Shown here piece after piece: positions 1-11,103 of a DNA stretch of 64,000 bases. The DNA lies in contig JAQOTA010000016.1 in assembly GCA_029532415.1 (NCBI GenBank), positions 434,001-498,000 on the forward strand, in the 5' to 3' direction. A model generated the notes under the pieces. That model was given only the letters and a program-made list of their open reading frames with translations, was not told the origin of the DNA and made no database searches. Within the stretch, counting starts at the first letter, position 1; each line of letters opens with the position of its first letter. A program made the translations under genes and the position numbers. Source of the DNA: Marasmius tenuissimus (Eukaryota; Basidiomycota; Agaricomycetes; Agaricales; Marasmiaceae).

Positions 1-1647
<1,647 letters not shown>

Positions 1648-2355
1648 GATGGTGGAGGAAGGGGTTCTGGCGTAGAGCAGAGCGTTCCGCCTCCGACACG
1701 TACAATTTTATATTTCTCACGACTCCGGCTTCATCCGTACGCTTACCACCATTCTTCTCACGATTACTCGTCTCATTCATTCCGCGAAGTCTTGCCGACA
1801 TCGTCACGTACGAGTGCAATACGAGTGCGCAAGTTGGCCCAGCATGGCCCCAACATTGCCCCAACACGTTGCCTAAGTGATGCCAGAGGTCAATCCAATT
1901 ACTCAAGGTCATTTGTGCAGCGGCAAATTTTCTTCGGGTCGTGCGATTTAGCTAGGACAACGAGCATGGCTGCCTATAGCGTTATGTATATTGTAGTCGC
2001 AATAATTTAGCCAGGTAGGAAGTAGCATACATGGTATGAGAAGGCCTATACTTGAGGTAGAAATGGCACGAACGAAAGCAGAACTTCGGTACAGTCTGAC
2101 TCTGAGCTGGGAAACTCGTGGTGGAGTTTATGTAAGCGGTTCAACGAGCGCCTGCAAACTGGTGCGTCTGGTAAGTTAAGTCTAAAATTCACGTGCACGG
2201 AACTTGCCGAAGCAACTGAGCAGTTCCAAGCCACCATCAAGGCAACAATTATCCACCTTCACGCCGTCATCGCCGTCGACACCCTCAAGAACAAGGTGGA
2301 TTATGCCAGTCCTTATCGCTAAATCCCATCTAATTCCTTGATCTCTTCAGAAAAA
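1648..2355. promoter_or_regulatory. Divergent promoter region between ATP2 and RPL34
   Basis: Shared upstream region of two strongly expressed genes, ATP2 leftwards and RPL34 rightwards. On the RPL34 side a probable 5'-UTR intron runs 2296-2350: it has a GTGGAT donor after ACAAG and a CTCTTCAG acceptor 5 nt before the ATG at 2356. Introns placed just before the start codon are common in fungal ribosomal protein genes. No coding potential was seen in the short frames here. Confidence 0.55.
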
Positions 2356-2800
2356 ATGGCCCAAAGAGTCACCATACGGAAAAGGCAGCCCTACAACACC
2401 AAGTCGAGCGGGCGGAGAGTAGTCAAGACCCCCGGAGGGAAACTCATCTACCACACCGTGAAAAAGAGGGCATCTTCGCCTAAATGTGGTGACTGTGGAC
2501 TCAGTCTCCCAGGTGTACGTGTCGTACCCGTTCTCTCGCTCTGCTATATTCTAACTTTTCCCTAACAGATCCCCGCTCTCCGACCCCGTCAATACGCAGT
2601 CATTTCCAAGAGACAGAAGTCTGTTAACAGGGCGTATGGTGGTGCACGATGCGGCGACTGTGTTAAGCAGAGGTGAGCACCCCCGATCCATATTCCTGTC
2701 GCTTCTCGATCCTCATACGTTCTTCAGAATTCTCCGGGCATTCTTGGTTGAGGAGGCGAAGATTGTCAAGCGTGTAATCAAGTCGCAGCAGAAGAAGTAA
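2356..2800 (+). CDS. RPL34: 60S ribosomal protein eL34
   Basis: Structural protein of the large cytosolic ribosomal subunit. Exons 2356-2514, 2569-2672 and 2728-2800 join to 111 residues, close to the usual length of 110-120 for eL34. The start MAQRVTIRKRQPYNTKS is the conserved family N-terminus. The zinc-binding type pairs are visible as KCGDCG in exon 1 and RCGDCVKQR in exon 2, and the protein ends in a basic tail (IVKRVIKSQQKK). Both introns use GT-AG borders of about 55 nt. An in-frame non-ATG extension upstream belongs to the probable 5'-UTR intron, so the ATG at 2356 is preferred. Confidence 0.97.
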
Positions 2801-3229
2801 ACACCCACTCCGACTGTACACGACTTTCCCTTATTCTATGACCATGATTTCCACCTCGGCCATGCACTATGCCATCTGTATGTGTTATTGTGACAACAAC
2901 GATCTTGGGCAGACCCAAAATTAGGAAATCATCGAAATATAAGTTGCCTTGCCCGCCCCTTGGAGATTGGCATCCATACATACTCTCGTTCGACAGACCT
3001 TCACTGTCAAAACTCTCGAACTAACTTCAGTACAACCACTTGACTCATCAAAGGAACCAACAAATATTATTACGATTACGCCCTGCAAAAGGTGTACCTG
3101 CTAGGGGGGGAAAGCAATACAGTATATACAAAAATACAACCAAGATGCACGACATAGTGAGTACTGACAAGAGGTGGGTAGAAATGAATGGAAGGTGGTT
3201 AGAAGGTGGTCGACGGCCCTTCTGCTGCT
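2801..3229. other. Convergent intergenic region
   Basis: The 3' ends of RPL34 (+) and the SUR2-like gene (-) face each other here. The stretch must hold both 3' UTRs. I see no further gene, repeat or RNA in it. Confidence 0.6.
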
Positions 3230-4343
3230 CTACTGGGCCTTCCTTGACTTGGCCTTGCGAGCCTCGAACTCTGCCCGAGTCATACGAGTCCCGAGAATAG
3301 TATCCCAGTGAACGAAGAACGGCTGGGCAAAGTTAGATTTTATGCCGATAATCTGACAAGACAAACATCAGTCGGTATTGCACTGAGGCGGAACGCGAAG
3401 CACGGGGGTAACTTACCTGATGGTGTATATCATGGTAGTCGGCATTGTTGCTCGTCAAAAGTTGCAGAGGATCCAACGGGAATCGATAACCACAATGGTC
3501 ATCGACAGTTTTGAGAGACGAAACGGCGAACAGGACGAGAGCTTGTCGACTCGTCATTCCAGTCACGGCCTCAGCTATCACCGCGCCGAGAGTGTCCAGA
3601 ACGAAACCTTCGACGGGGTGGTTGTATAGCGCGCCGAAAGCATATGGGACGTATAGACGGTGATGAACGGAATGTAGATGCTTGTAGAACCACTTGTTCA
3701 CGTGCATGAAACGGTGAAGGAAATATTGCCATGTATCGATGACGAACCTGAAGCCAATAAAAATGAGCGTCGGAATCGGTGTAAAGGAGCAACTGGAAGA
3801 AACTTACATAGCACCAAAGAACTGAGCCGACGGTACGACCCACCAGTACACCCAGTACGCGGAATCATGCAATAATTTCGGTTTTAGTTGCCCTTCCACA
3901 TAGGGCAGAATGTATGGCGCCAGAGTTCTTGCCCATTCCTGCATCTTTGCCATTTGGTGTACTTGATTGCCGTGGTCCTCGATCCAAAAGTACCCCAACA
4001 CCGTCTGAAGCACTTGCTGGAAGATCACAGCGTATATAACGTCCGAGACGGAAGCAAGGTTCCGGGATTTAACTTCGGCGGACTCATGAATCCTGTAACG
4101 TTCAAGCCATTTCCAATTGCTTGTGTCGAGAAAGTGGAAAAAGAGGGATGCGACCCAATAGGCGATGATGGGAGCAGCCAGGGCGAGGATTGGGTCGGAG
4201 TAACCTTCGACTAAGTGTTCTTTGGGGGAATAGTAGAAAGGGACATCTTTGGAGGTGAAGCATACTGGGTTTCCGTCGTAAAGGGCGCAGGACGTTGCGT
4301 TGGGGGCCGTCATCGTGAAAGTGGGCGTCGTCGTCGTCTCCAA
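3230..4343 (-). CDS. SUR2: Sphinganine C4-hydroxylase (fatty acid hydroxylase family)
   Basis: ER membrane di-iron enzyme that hydroxylates C4 of sphinganine or dihydroceramide to make the phytosphingosine backbone of fungal sphingolipids. Exons 3808-4343, 3417-3747 and 3230-3352 give 329 residues, near the family norm. The three histidine boxes that bind the di-iron centre are present: HRFMH at about 190-194, HSVHH at about 204-208 and HDIHH at about 284-288. Hydrophobic segments precede the first box (for example APIIAYWVASLFF). The motif DTWQYFLHR before box 1 and FAQPFFVHWDTILGTRM near the C-terminus are characteristic of SUR2 rather than sterol C4 or C5 enzymes. The C-terminus is Lys/Arg-rich. 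The start at 4343 is the first ATG in the open frame. Confidence 0.93.
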
Positions 4344-4958
4344 GAAAGAAACGGGTGAACAAACCTTCGCCGATTATATTCTCGGGAGATGTGTAATGAG
4401 ATTTCACGTGAGGACAATGACTCCGGACCGATCACTCAAAGCCGCTCTCGTTTCAAGAGTCGAGCCGTCCCTCCAGGTCCTTCCACAGCCTAGTTCCATT
4501 CCAGGTTGAATCATTTCAGCACTCGGCCATTGAAATGCAGAGGAGACCTCGGGTGCTGCAATTCGTAAGGCCAGTCTGGTATCCCGGACTAGGCTAAGCC
4601 GAAACCCTGCTAATATCCAGAAACGTAATTACTAGCCTATGTTGACCCTGGCCATTTGCCGACTCGTACAACCTCACCAGTACTGCGCGCATGCTACCGT
4701 CTACGCCCGCCTGAGACGAAATAAGACTCCGTACGAAAAACCGGAGGAAGCGCTCACACAGGCTGTCCCCTAGTTGAGACTTGAAGGCTAGAAACGTTTA
4801 TATCTCCAAAATGAACGCTGATATACATGTACGCTACTTCTGACAATTAGTTGCATAAATATACATTGGACGATGCGAAGACGAGAGCAGATTCACTGTA
4901 GAATGCGGTGGGTTTCAAAATTCCGGCTCCGATGACGGGTAAAAAGCATTTTGCGACT
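4344..4958. other. Intergenic: SUR2-like promoter and CAF40-like 3' region
   Basis: A 615-bp gap between the SUR2-like start codon and the stop of the next minus-strand gene. It should contain the SUR2-like promoter. No conserved frame or repeat was recognised. Confidence 0.5.
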
Positions 4959-6230
4959 CTAAGGCTCGTTCAAGTTGTTGAGAAGCGTCGTTAGGCAGCG
5001 TTTCGTGACCATGTCGCCCTATTTGAAGAATAGAGAGTCAGCGCCAGCGTGTTACGGGAGGATGAAACACGTCACCTTTAGCAGTGCACTGAAGGTCTGG
5101 TCGCGAAGGGGTTCGGGAAGACAAGCACGTAACGCTTCACGAGCTCTAGAGAGACCTGTGAGCAGGATCACACCACTAGAACGCATCCACGATACCTTAA
5201 ATTGTCGCTGAGCCGAAGGTAACAGCGCACCACGTGCTTTAGCAGACGAACCGCCTGTGTTTCCACCAGCTGGTTCACCATGTTGCTCAGCACCGTTCCG
5301 ACAGCGTAAAAGCGTTCGTATGTGTGGCAGATGTAGGTCAAGCCGGTTTCATCCAACAGGATCTTCTGAACGATGAATATAGCGACAGTCTTAGACAGCT
5401 CGGATCCCGTTTCCATGATTCGGAGGCAAAGAGGGATGATTTCTGTCGATAGAAGGAAGTGGATGACGGTATTGTTGTCGTTTTGCTGAGAGGCAATGAG
5501 AAAGGACAGGGAACACATCAATTGCATGAACATACCTTAACAAGCGCTCCGATCACGCCCAAAGATGTGAGACGAAGATACTCAAATGGTCTGGTTTTGG
5601 AGGTCGTGTTTAGGAAAGGGTACAGAAAAAGCGGAATGTGTGCTGCTCGTCGCAATCAGTACATCTGCCTGCACTTAAAACGGACCACCGGAGCGCACCA
5701 TTCAGAAATAGCTGGCGAGTCTCTGTATGAGATGCAACACACTGCAGGAGAGCCAAAGCGTTGCAGACACGATTGGAGACGTGGGCAGTAAGATTTGGGG
5801 GGGAGAGCATGGGGTAGACGGAAACGATTTCTTGAAGTAAAGCCGGCATGATTCCTGCATCCGTGAAGCATCGGAGAGGTCAAAATACGATAGACGTGAG
5901 GAACGATACGCAGCCGGATGAATTAGGTGACGCACCGAAGGAATGCCAAAGGATGAGAGCAAGGTCTTCACACTGCTCTCTTTTCTTGCTCAACTCTAGC
6001 AAAGCACCTTCCCGGGTTTCAGGGCTCATCAAATCGATGACCAGGGAATACAGCTTGCTATCGTCCGGCAGGCTACCCATGCTGTTTACGAGACCGCCTG
6101 GGTTGATGAACTGGGCGACCGGCTGATGAGGAACGGGATGAGCGAGAGGAGCTGAAGTGAGCGGAGGCGTTTCTGAATAATTAGACATTGTCGCGCGCGG
6201 ATATGAGCTGTATTGGTTGTGGTAAGCCAT
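4959..6230 (-). CDS. CAF40: CCR4-NOT complex subunit CAF40/CNOT9 (Rcd1 family)
   Basis: Armadillo-repeat subunit of the CCR4-NOT deadenylase complex, which controls mRNA decay and translation. Exons 5936-6230, 5699-5854, 5536-5642, 5196-5485, 5076-5145 and 4959-5018 join in phase to 325 residues. The Rcd1 core is very well conserved and easy to recognise: LIWHSFG-like [88 protein letters not shown], and [16 protein letters not shown]. The N-terminal 45 residues are a variable Tyr/Ser/Pro-rich extension, normal for fungal members. Transcribed divergently from the gene at 6543, with 312 bp between start codons. Confidence 0.95.
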
Positions 6231-6542
6231 GGCCGTAGAGGGCCACCCTCAACCTGGTGGGTGCTGCAGACGAAACTTGTCGAGTGTGACAGAATGTGCG
6301 TGGTGCTTCGTCTTGCTTCGTTACTTCCTGTGACCGTCCGTGACTCCTGCGCGATTCTGGTCTCTACTAGTCAAAGCGTGACTTTCCATCTTTAACCGCA
6401 GACCACCAACTCAAGCACAAGTCCCGGTCCTATTGTCGTTATTCTATTTCACAGTTCCAACGCTACACTCTTTCCATCAAGACTCCTCACAACTTTCACT
6501 AGACAAATAGTTTCCGAAGATCCATCCAACCACTGATCCGCG

Positions 6543-7603
6543 ATGGCCTCCACATCTCTGTCCATGTCCACACTCCGAGCTTCTTCCAGGACATTCTTGA
6601 AGAGTCCAGGCAACAACTCGACCACATCTTCCCTCCTCGCTTCCACAGCGCGGCAACACCGCTCCTCACCCATCCCCATGGTGTCTTCATTCACCCGACA
6701 TCTCTCCATGACCCGACCGTGTTCGGATTTCCACTTCGATACTCATCAGTTTGTTCAACGGCTGGAACGGGAAGGTCTGAACAGGCAGCAGGCCGAGGGT
6801 ATTATGAGTGCTATGGCTGAGGTGATCGACGAAAGTATCAGGAATATGACGAGCAATATGGTCACGAAGGTGAGCTACAAGTCACTCTACTCCCCCATTT
6901 TGCGCCCCTCTTTGTTCAAGGATCGATCTCACCAGCCTCCTCTTCTTGTTGCAGGCTGAACAAGAGAAACATCACTATACCCAGCAAGTCGACTTCTCAC
7001 AGCTCAAGTCTGAGTTGATGTTGACTGAGAAGAATGACTTGGGTCTGTCTCGATTCCCAGTTTATGAACTCCATTGTAATGTCTTCCCCTCGTAGCATTA
7101 ATCAAGGCGGAAAATGATCGCCTTCTGAACGATATCGAGAAGCTGAAACAGAGGCTCCGGGAAGAAGTAACGCGTACCCAAGCAGGCGTCAGGCTCGACC
7201 TTAACCTGGAGAAGGTGTGTTATCGACTTATATTCATACCTTTTGACTCCGTCATCGCATCGATTTGAACGCTCACGACGTGTAATGCTAACAGGGTCGG
7301 ACACGCGAGGAACAAGTAAAACAGGAGTTGAAAGTCAAGGAAGTCGAGTATCGGATTGAACAGGAGATTGCTAGTTTACGGACTCACATGCAGGCCAGCA
7401 AGGTGCGTCGAAGGAGCTCTAGACCGTTTATGTCTTCTCACTGTCCCATCCTTCTTTCAGGCGACAACCCTACAATATCTCGTTGGGCTTGGTGAGCTCC
7501 CCTAATTCAACCTTCGCTAGTTTCAAAAGCACTCACCACCTTTCTCTACACAGTGACCGGTTGCTCGGCGCTCCTCATGGCTTACCTGAGGTTCAGAATG
7601 TAG
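6543..7603 (+). CDS. DUF1640 / MCUR1-like (CCDC90, FMP32) mitochondrial coiled-coil protein
   Basis: Inner mitochondrial membrane protein of the DUF1640 family, which contains human MCUR1/CCDC90 and yeast Fmp32; members are linked to respiratory complex assembly or calcium uniporter regulation. Exons 6543-6869, 6955-7042, 7096-7214, 7295-7402, 7461-7491 and 7554-7603 give 240 residues. Residues 1-60 are Ser/Thr/Arg-rich with almost no acidic residues, as in a mitochondrial presequence. The family start DTHQFVQRLEREGLNRQQAE follows, then MAEVID, then a long helical coiled coil (KAENDRLLNDIEKLKQRLREE). The C-terminus carries one membrane segment, LVGLVTGCSALLMAYLRF. Specific function in fungi is inferred only from the family. 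Confidence 0.88.
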
Positions 7604-7987
7604 TGGGCGACATCCTTGTATCAAGTATGTCGAAAGTTGCGCAACTAGATGGGGGAGGGCTGGCACAACGACGGGTTCGGATGGGTCAAATTTGGATAAT
7701 CATAATTGTATATTAGGACTCGACGATCTAGTCGAAGGTTTGGGACACTGACCACTCTCCTTTACCTGTGTTTATATTTAACTTCAGTAATGTGTCTAAT
7801 TCGAAGTTGCGCCGTATAGTCAGATTCACTTTTCTATTTTGTCGAGATTTTCGCGAGACGGGCCCTCTATATTTCTCAGAACGTGCCCTACATTCAACAG
7901 AATAAAGTATAACGATAACCAGAACGCATCTAAAGGGGTATGAAACAATAAAGTTCAGTGCGGTAGTCGACCGTGTATCCTCTTCGT
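7604..7987. other. Convergent intergenic region
   Basis: Holds the 3' ends of the DUF1640 gene (+) and the serine dehydratase gene (-). AT-richer than the flanking exons; no gene seen. Confidence 0.5.
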
Positions 7988-10900
7988 TTAACTGTGTTGA
8001 GAGGGGAGAGGGGGAATGTCAATACCCCGGTGAAGGTCCCTCTGAAGCGGGCCACGTACCAGGCTGGAACAGTGAGAGGGATCTTGACCGACGTCTAGAA
8101 AGTACTCAGTACCACCGTAAGCCGACTTGAATGAAAAAGTAATCTCACCGCAAGCCCCTAGGAGAAAGTGAAGGAAAGGGTAAGCGACATTTCGAAACGG
8201 ATAGGTGGTACTCACTGAAAGACTCGTCTCCTTATACTTGACGCTCATGTCTGCAGCGGTAAGTCTCATGGCCTCAATAGCCTCATCAAGCGTAACACTA
8301 TAAACACCCTGGGAGGCCAATGACAATTGGGCGGCAGTAATGGCCTTCACAGCTGTTGGAGCGTTGAGCATGTGCAAAAAAATACTAGGCGAGTACTCAT
8401 ACCTCCCAAACTATTCCGTTCCTATAGTTGAACGCGCATCAGGGCAAACCGTAAAAAACCGCTATGGAAAACCCACTATGCAAGGTACTTGCACCAAACC
8501 GTCGATCGGGTCGCAAGTGAGACCCAAATTATGTTCTGCCATTAGCAACGATGAGCATTTCTCCTTGAGCATAGGAAAGCAAACGCAGCCCACCAATACC
8601 AATCTCAGCAGCCTGTAAAACACGCAGGTCAGACCTCGAGGACGAGGAAAGAAGGGAACGAAATCACCTGAAGGACGGTCTCCGGGGATGCTACGAGTCT
8701 GAGTCAGCGGATAGTTTAACTGGATGCAAACGAAAGCCACGAACCACCCATGCAAGCAGCGAATCCAGCACTCGCCATAGAGCAAGCGACACCAACTTCG
8801 GCCTGGCACCCACCTGGTTGAACTTCAGCACAGCATTCGACTGTCCTATACACATCGAACTATCACCTTCCGCAGCAGAAATAGTGCTTCCTCGCTTGAA
8901 TAACATCCCAATCGCCTGTAAAACTGTGTCAGACCTGTCACAGCTACAAGTGCAAAGTAGACCAACAGAGGCTGTCATGAGGAAGGTCATCACACTCTTT
9001 TCCGGATCGTCGCTAACGAACTTGATGCAAGAAACGGCAGTCAGATCATGAGATTCGTTTATAGAGCTGAGTACGTTACCTCGATGATGTACTTCAGAAC
9101 AGCAGGGATAACCCCTGCAGCGCCGTTCGTTGGGGAAGTCACTATTCTCCCACCGCTAGCATTGACTTCATTGACCGCGATAGCGTAACAGGACAAAAAA
9201 TCCACAGCAGGAATCATCGTCTTCCTCTGTACGGCGAAAGTAAGCCGGTGTACTGACCACCAACAAGGACCAATCACAAACCGGCGGATGGGGCAGAAGC
9301 GGGTGGTCAAACGATCCAACAACTCTCGCTGATTTGGCGGGATTCCGTTTGAGTGCGGAGGAGCCGGGAAGCCTTCCCCTGTTCAACTTCTCGGATTCCA
9401 CGTCTATGAGTTCTTCGTGCCGCAATAGCTCTGGACCATCAATAGCTCCTACGGCATCAGAGGTCCCGGCTGTGATTCGCCCGACATCAGAGGAGCCAGC
9501 GATGCCTGGGTAGAATCCCCGCATGAGACGTCTATATAAAGCCGGAGCTCGTCGGCGGAGACCTAATCGCCCAGGTAAGGTGGTGGCATTTGTAGATACA
9601 CCAGTTCGGATGCATTCGTCCATGACCGACCAGATGCGGAATATCTACAGCAAAAGTAACCTTGAGAGTCACACAGTCATGAGGTGCGGAATATGGGATA
9701 ACATATGTACCTTTGCGTGGATCTCATCGTCAGTATAGCCAAAGCTTTTTTCGTTGTCATACACGATTTGAGCTATGGTCATCTAGAGCCCAACGACAAG
9801 GTCAGTATACGTCGAAACGATAGCAAGAGCATCCCGCACGTTGTGCTTCTTGGCCAATGCGAGTAGACTATTTCCTGATTCAAAAGGATACGGAGGACTG
9901 TCTGGGTCGCTCGGTGGTGGCTGAGGTTCCTTGCTAGCATTTTCAGTCGGTGGGACGGAAGTAGTTGCAGGGTCAGACAGAGAATGTGTTTGATGAAGGC
10001 GAGCGGCTGGAACATCGCTCTTGTCCACACCCTTGTAGAAAAGATTCTCGTCGGCTGTAATAAAGAGAATCTCACGAACCATTTTACATTTGATGGAGCG
10101 CAGGAATCAAACCTTTCGTCTTGTCATTGACGACAAAACCGCCTCCCACACTAAAGTACTCGTTCGTCGCCAACAAGTCGCCTTCCTCATCAAAAACACT
10201 GAACCTCATGCCATTCGGGTGGGTTTTGAGAACCTGATCCCACCTATCAAAAGCAGTTCATTAATATGAAGTGTTTGATTCGGGCTTCCCGGATCACCTC
10301 CATAGCATATCGCGGTCCATGTCGTAGCTGATCCGATGATGGCCTCCCAGGTGCAGGGTTTTGGAAGTCAGAATGTTTTCATAGCGAGAGTCAATTGTCG
10401 TGGGTACGATTGTCTCTGGATCAGAGCCTGTGGGAGTTGCAGCTCAAAACGCGAAGCTAGTTGCGGAGCAGACATACCTTCGAGACCAAGAAGAATCGCC
10501 TGAGGGGTATGATGTCTGGGGCGTGATGTGACAATTGAGGAACGCGTCAGAGAGAGAATGTTCGACAAGAATGTAGCACAACGGACCCTTTCCCTGTGTC
10601 AAACTGTCAGACAGGAAACTCCAAACTGATAAGAGATAGATATCCCACCTGTGGCAGCAAGAGAGCCATACCTAACGACAAAATCAATGAAACTCAAGAT
10701 TTGGTATTGGGACAGCCTTACAAGGTAATTTTGAGGGACTTGACCTGTGCGGGAAGGATTCGAACAGCGGACGAGGAGCTCCGACAAACATACGGACCTT
10801 GTGGAGGAGATTGAGGTGTTCTAGATCCGTTGTGAATATTCTTCCAGCTCGCATGGGACCGACGGTATGCGAGGAGGAGGGTCCTACGCCAATACTGAAG

Positions 10901-11076
10901 AGATCGAAAGTAGAGATGACAGCATGCTCAGTGGTCACACTCGACGACGACGAGTGTCGAGAGACAACATGAGGACGACCATGGGTAGCAATGCGGACGG
11001 GAAGCCTCAGCCTGAACCTGAGAGAGCTTCTCGTGATTCCGAAGGATCTGGAGGTGAATGCGGGGAGAAGAACCAT
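7988..11076 (-). CDS. L-serine dehydratase, iron-sulfur (SdaA-type), probable mitochondrial form
   Basis: Deaminates L-serine to pyruvate and ammonia with a [4Fe-4S] cluster instead of PLP. Twenty-two exons (minus): 10798-11076, 10722-10744, 10649-10671, 10587-10593, 10478-10515, 10298-10427, 10113-10243, 9840-10054, 9711-9782, 9282-9644, 9080-9226, 8967-9020, 8867-8915, 8745-8813, 8668-8690, 8594-8612, 8477-8535, 8403-8421, 8216-8352, 8149-8157, 8060-8094, 7988-7991; all phases agree, 634 residues. Beta-domain motif [14 protein letters not shown] lies at about 65-78, [20 protein letters not shown] follows. The cluster-ligand cysteines are in GGCQ (513), LTCDP (555) and VPC (566); the end has [11 protein letters not shown]. 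Residues 1-46 are Arg/Ser-rich without acids, a mitochondrial-type leader. It is longer than the bacterial enzyme (about 450) because of the leader and two low-complexity insertions. The donors of exons 12 and 14 are less certain. Confidence 0.88.
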
Positions 11077-11103
11077 AGTGAAGCACGTGATACGGCTTGA
11101 CCT
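11077..11103. promoter_or_regulatory. 27-bp start-to-start spacer between divergent genes
   Basis: Only 27 bp separate the ATG of the serine dehydratase gene (11076, -) from the ATG of the BEM3-like gene (11104, +). Neither start can easily move downstream: the dehydratase has no other Met before MRAGRIF, which lies past the substrate-binding motif. The 5' UTRs, and probably the promoters, must therefore overlap the opposite gene's first exon. Confidence 0.6.
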
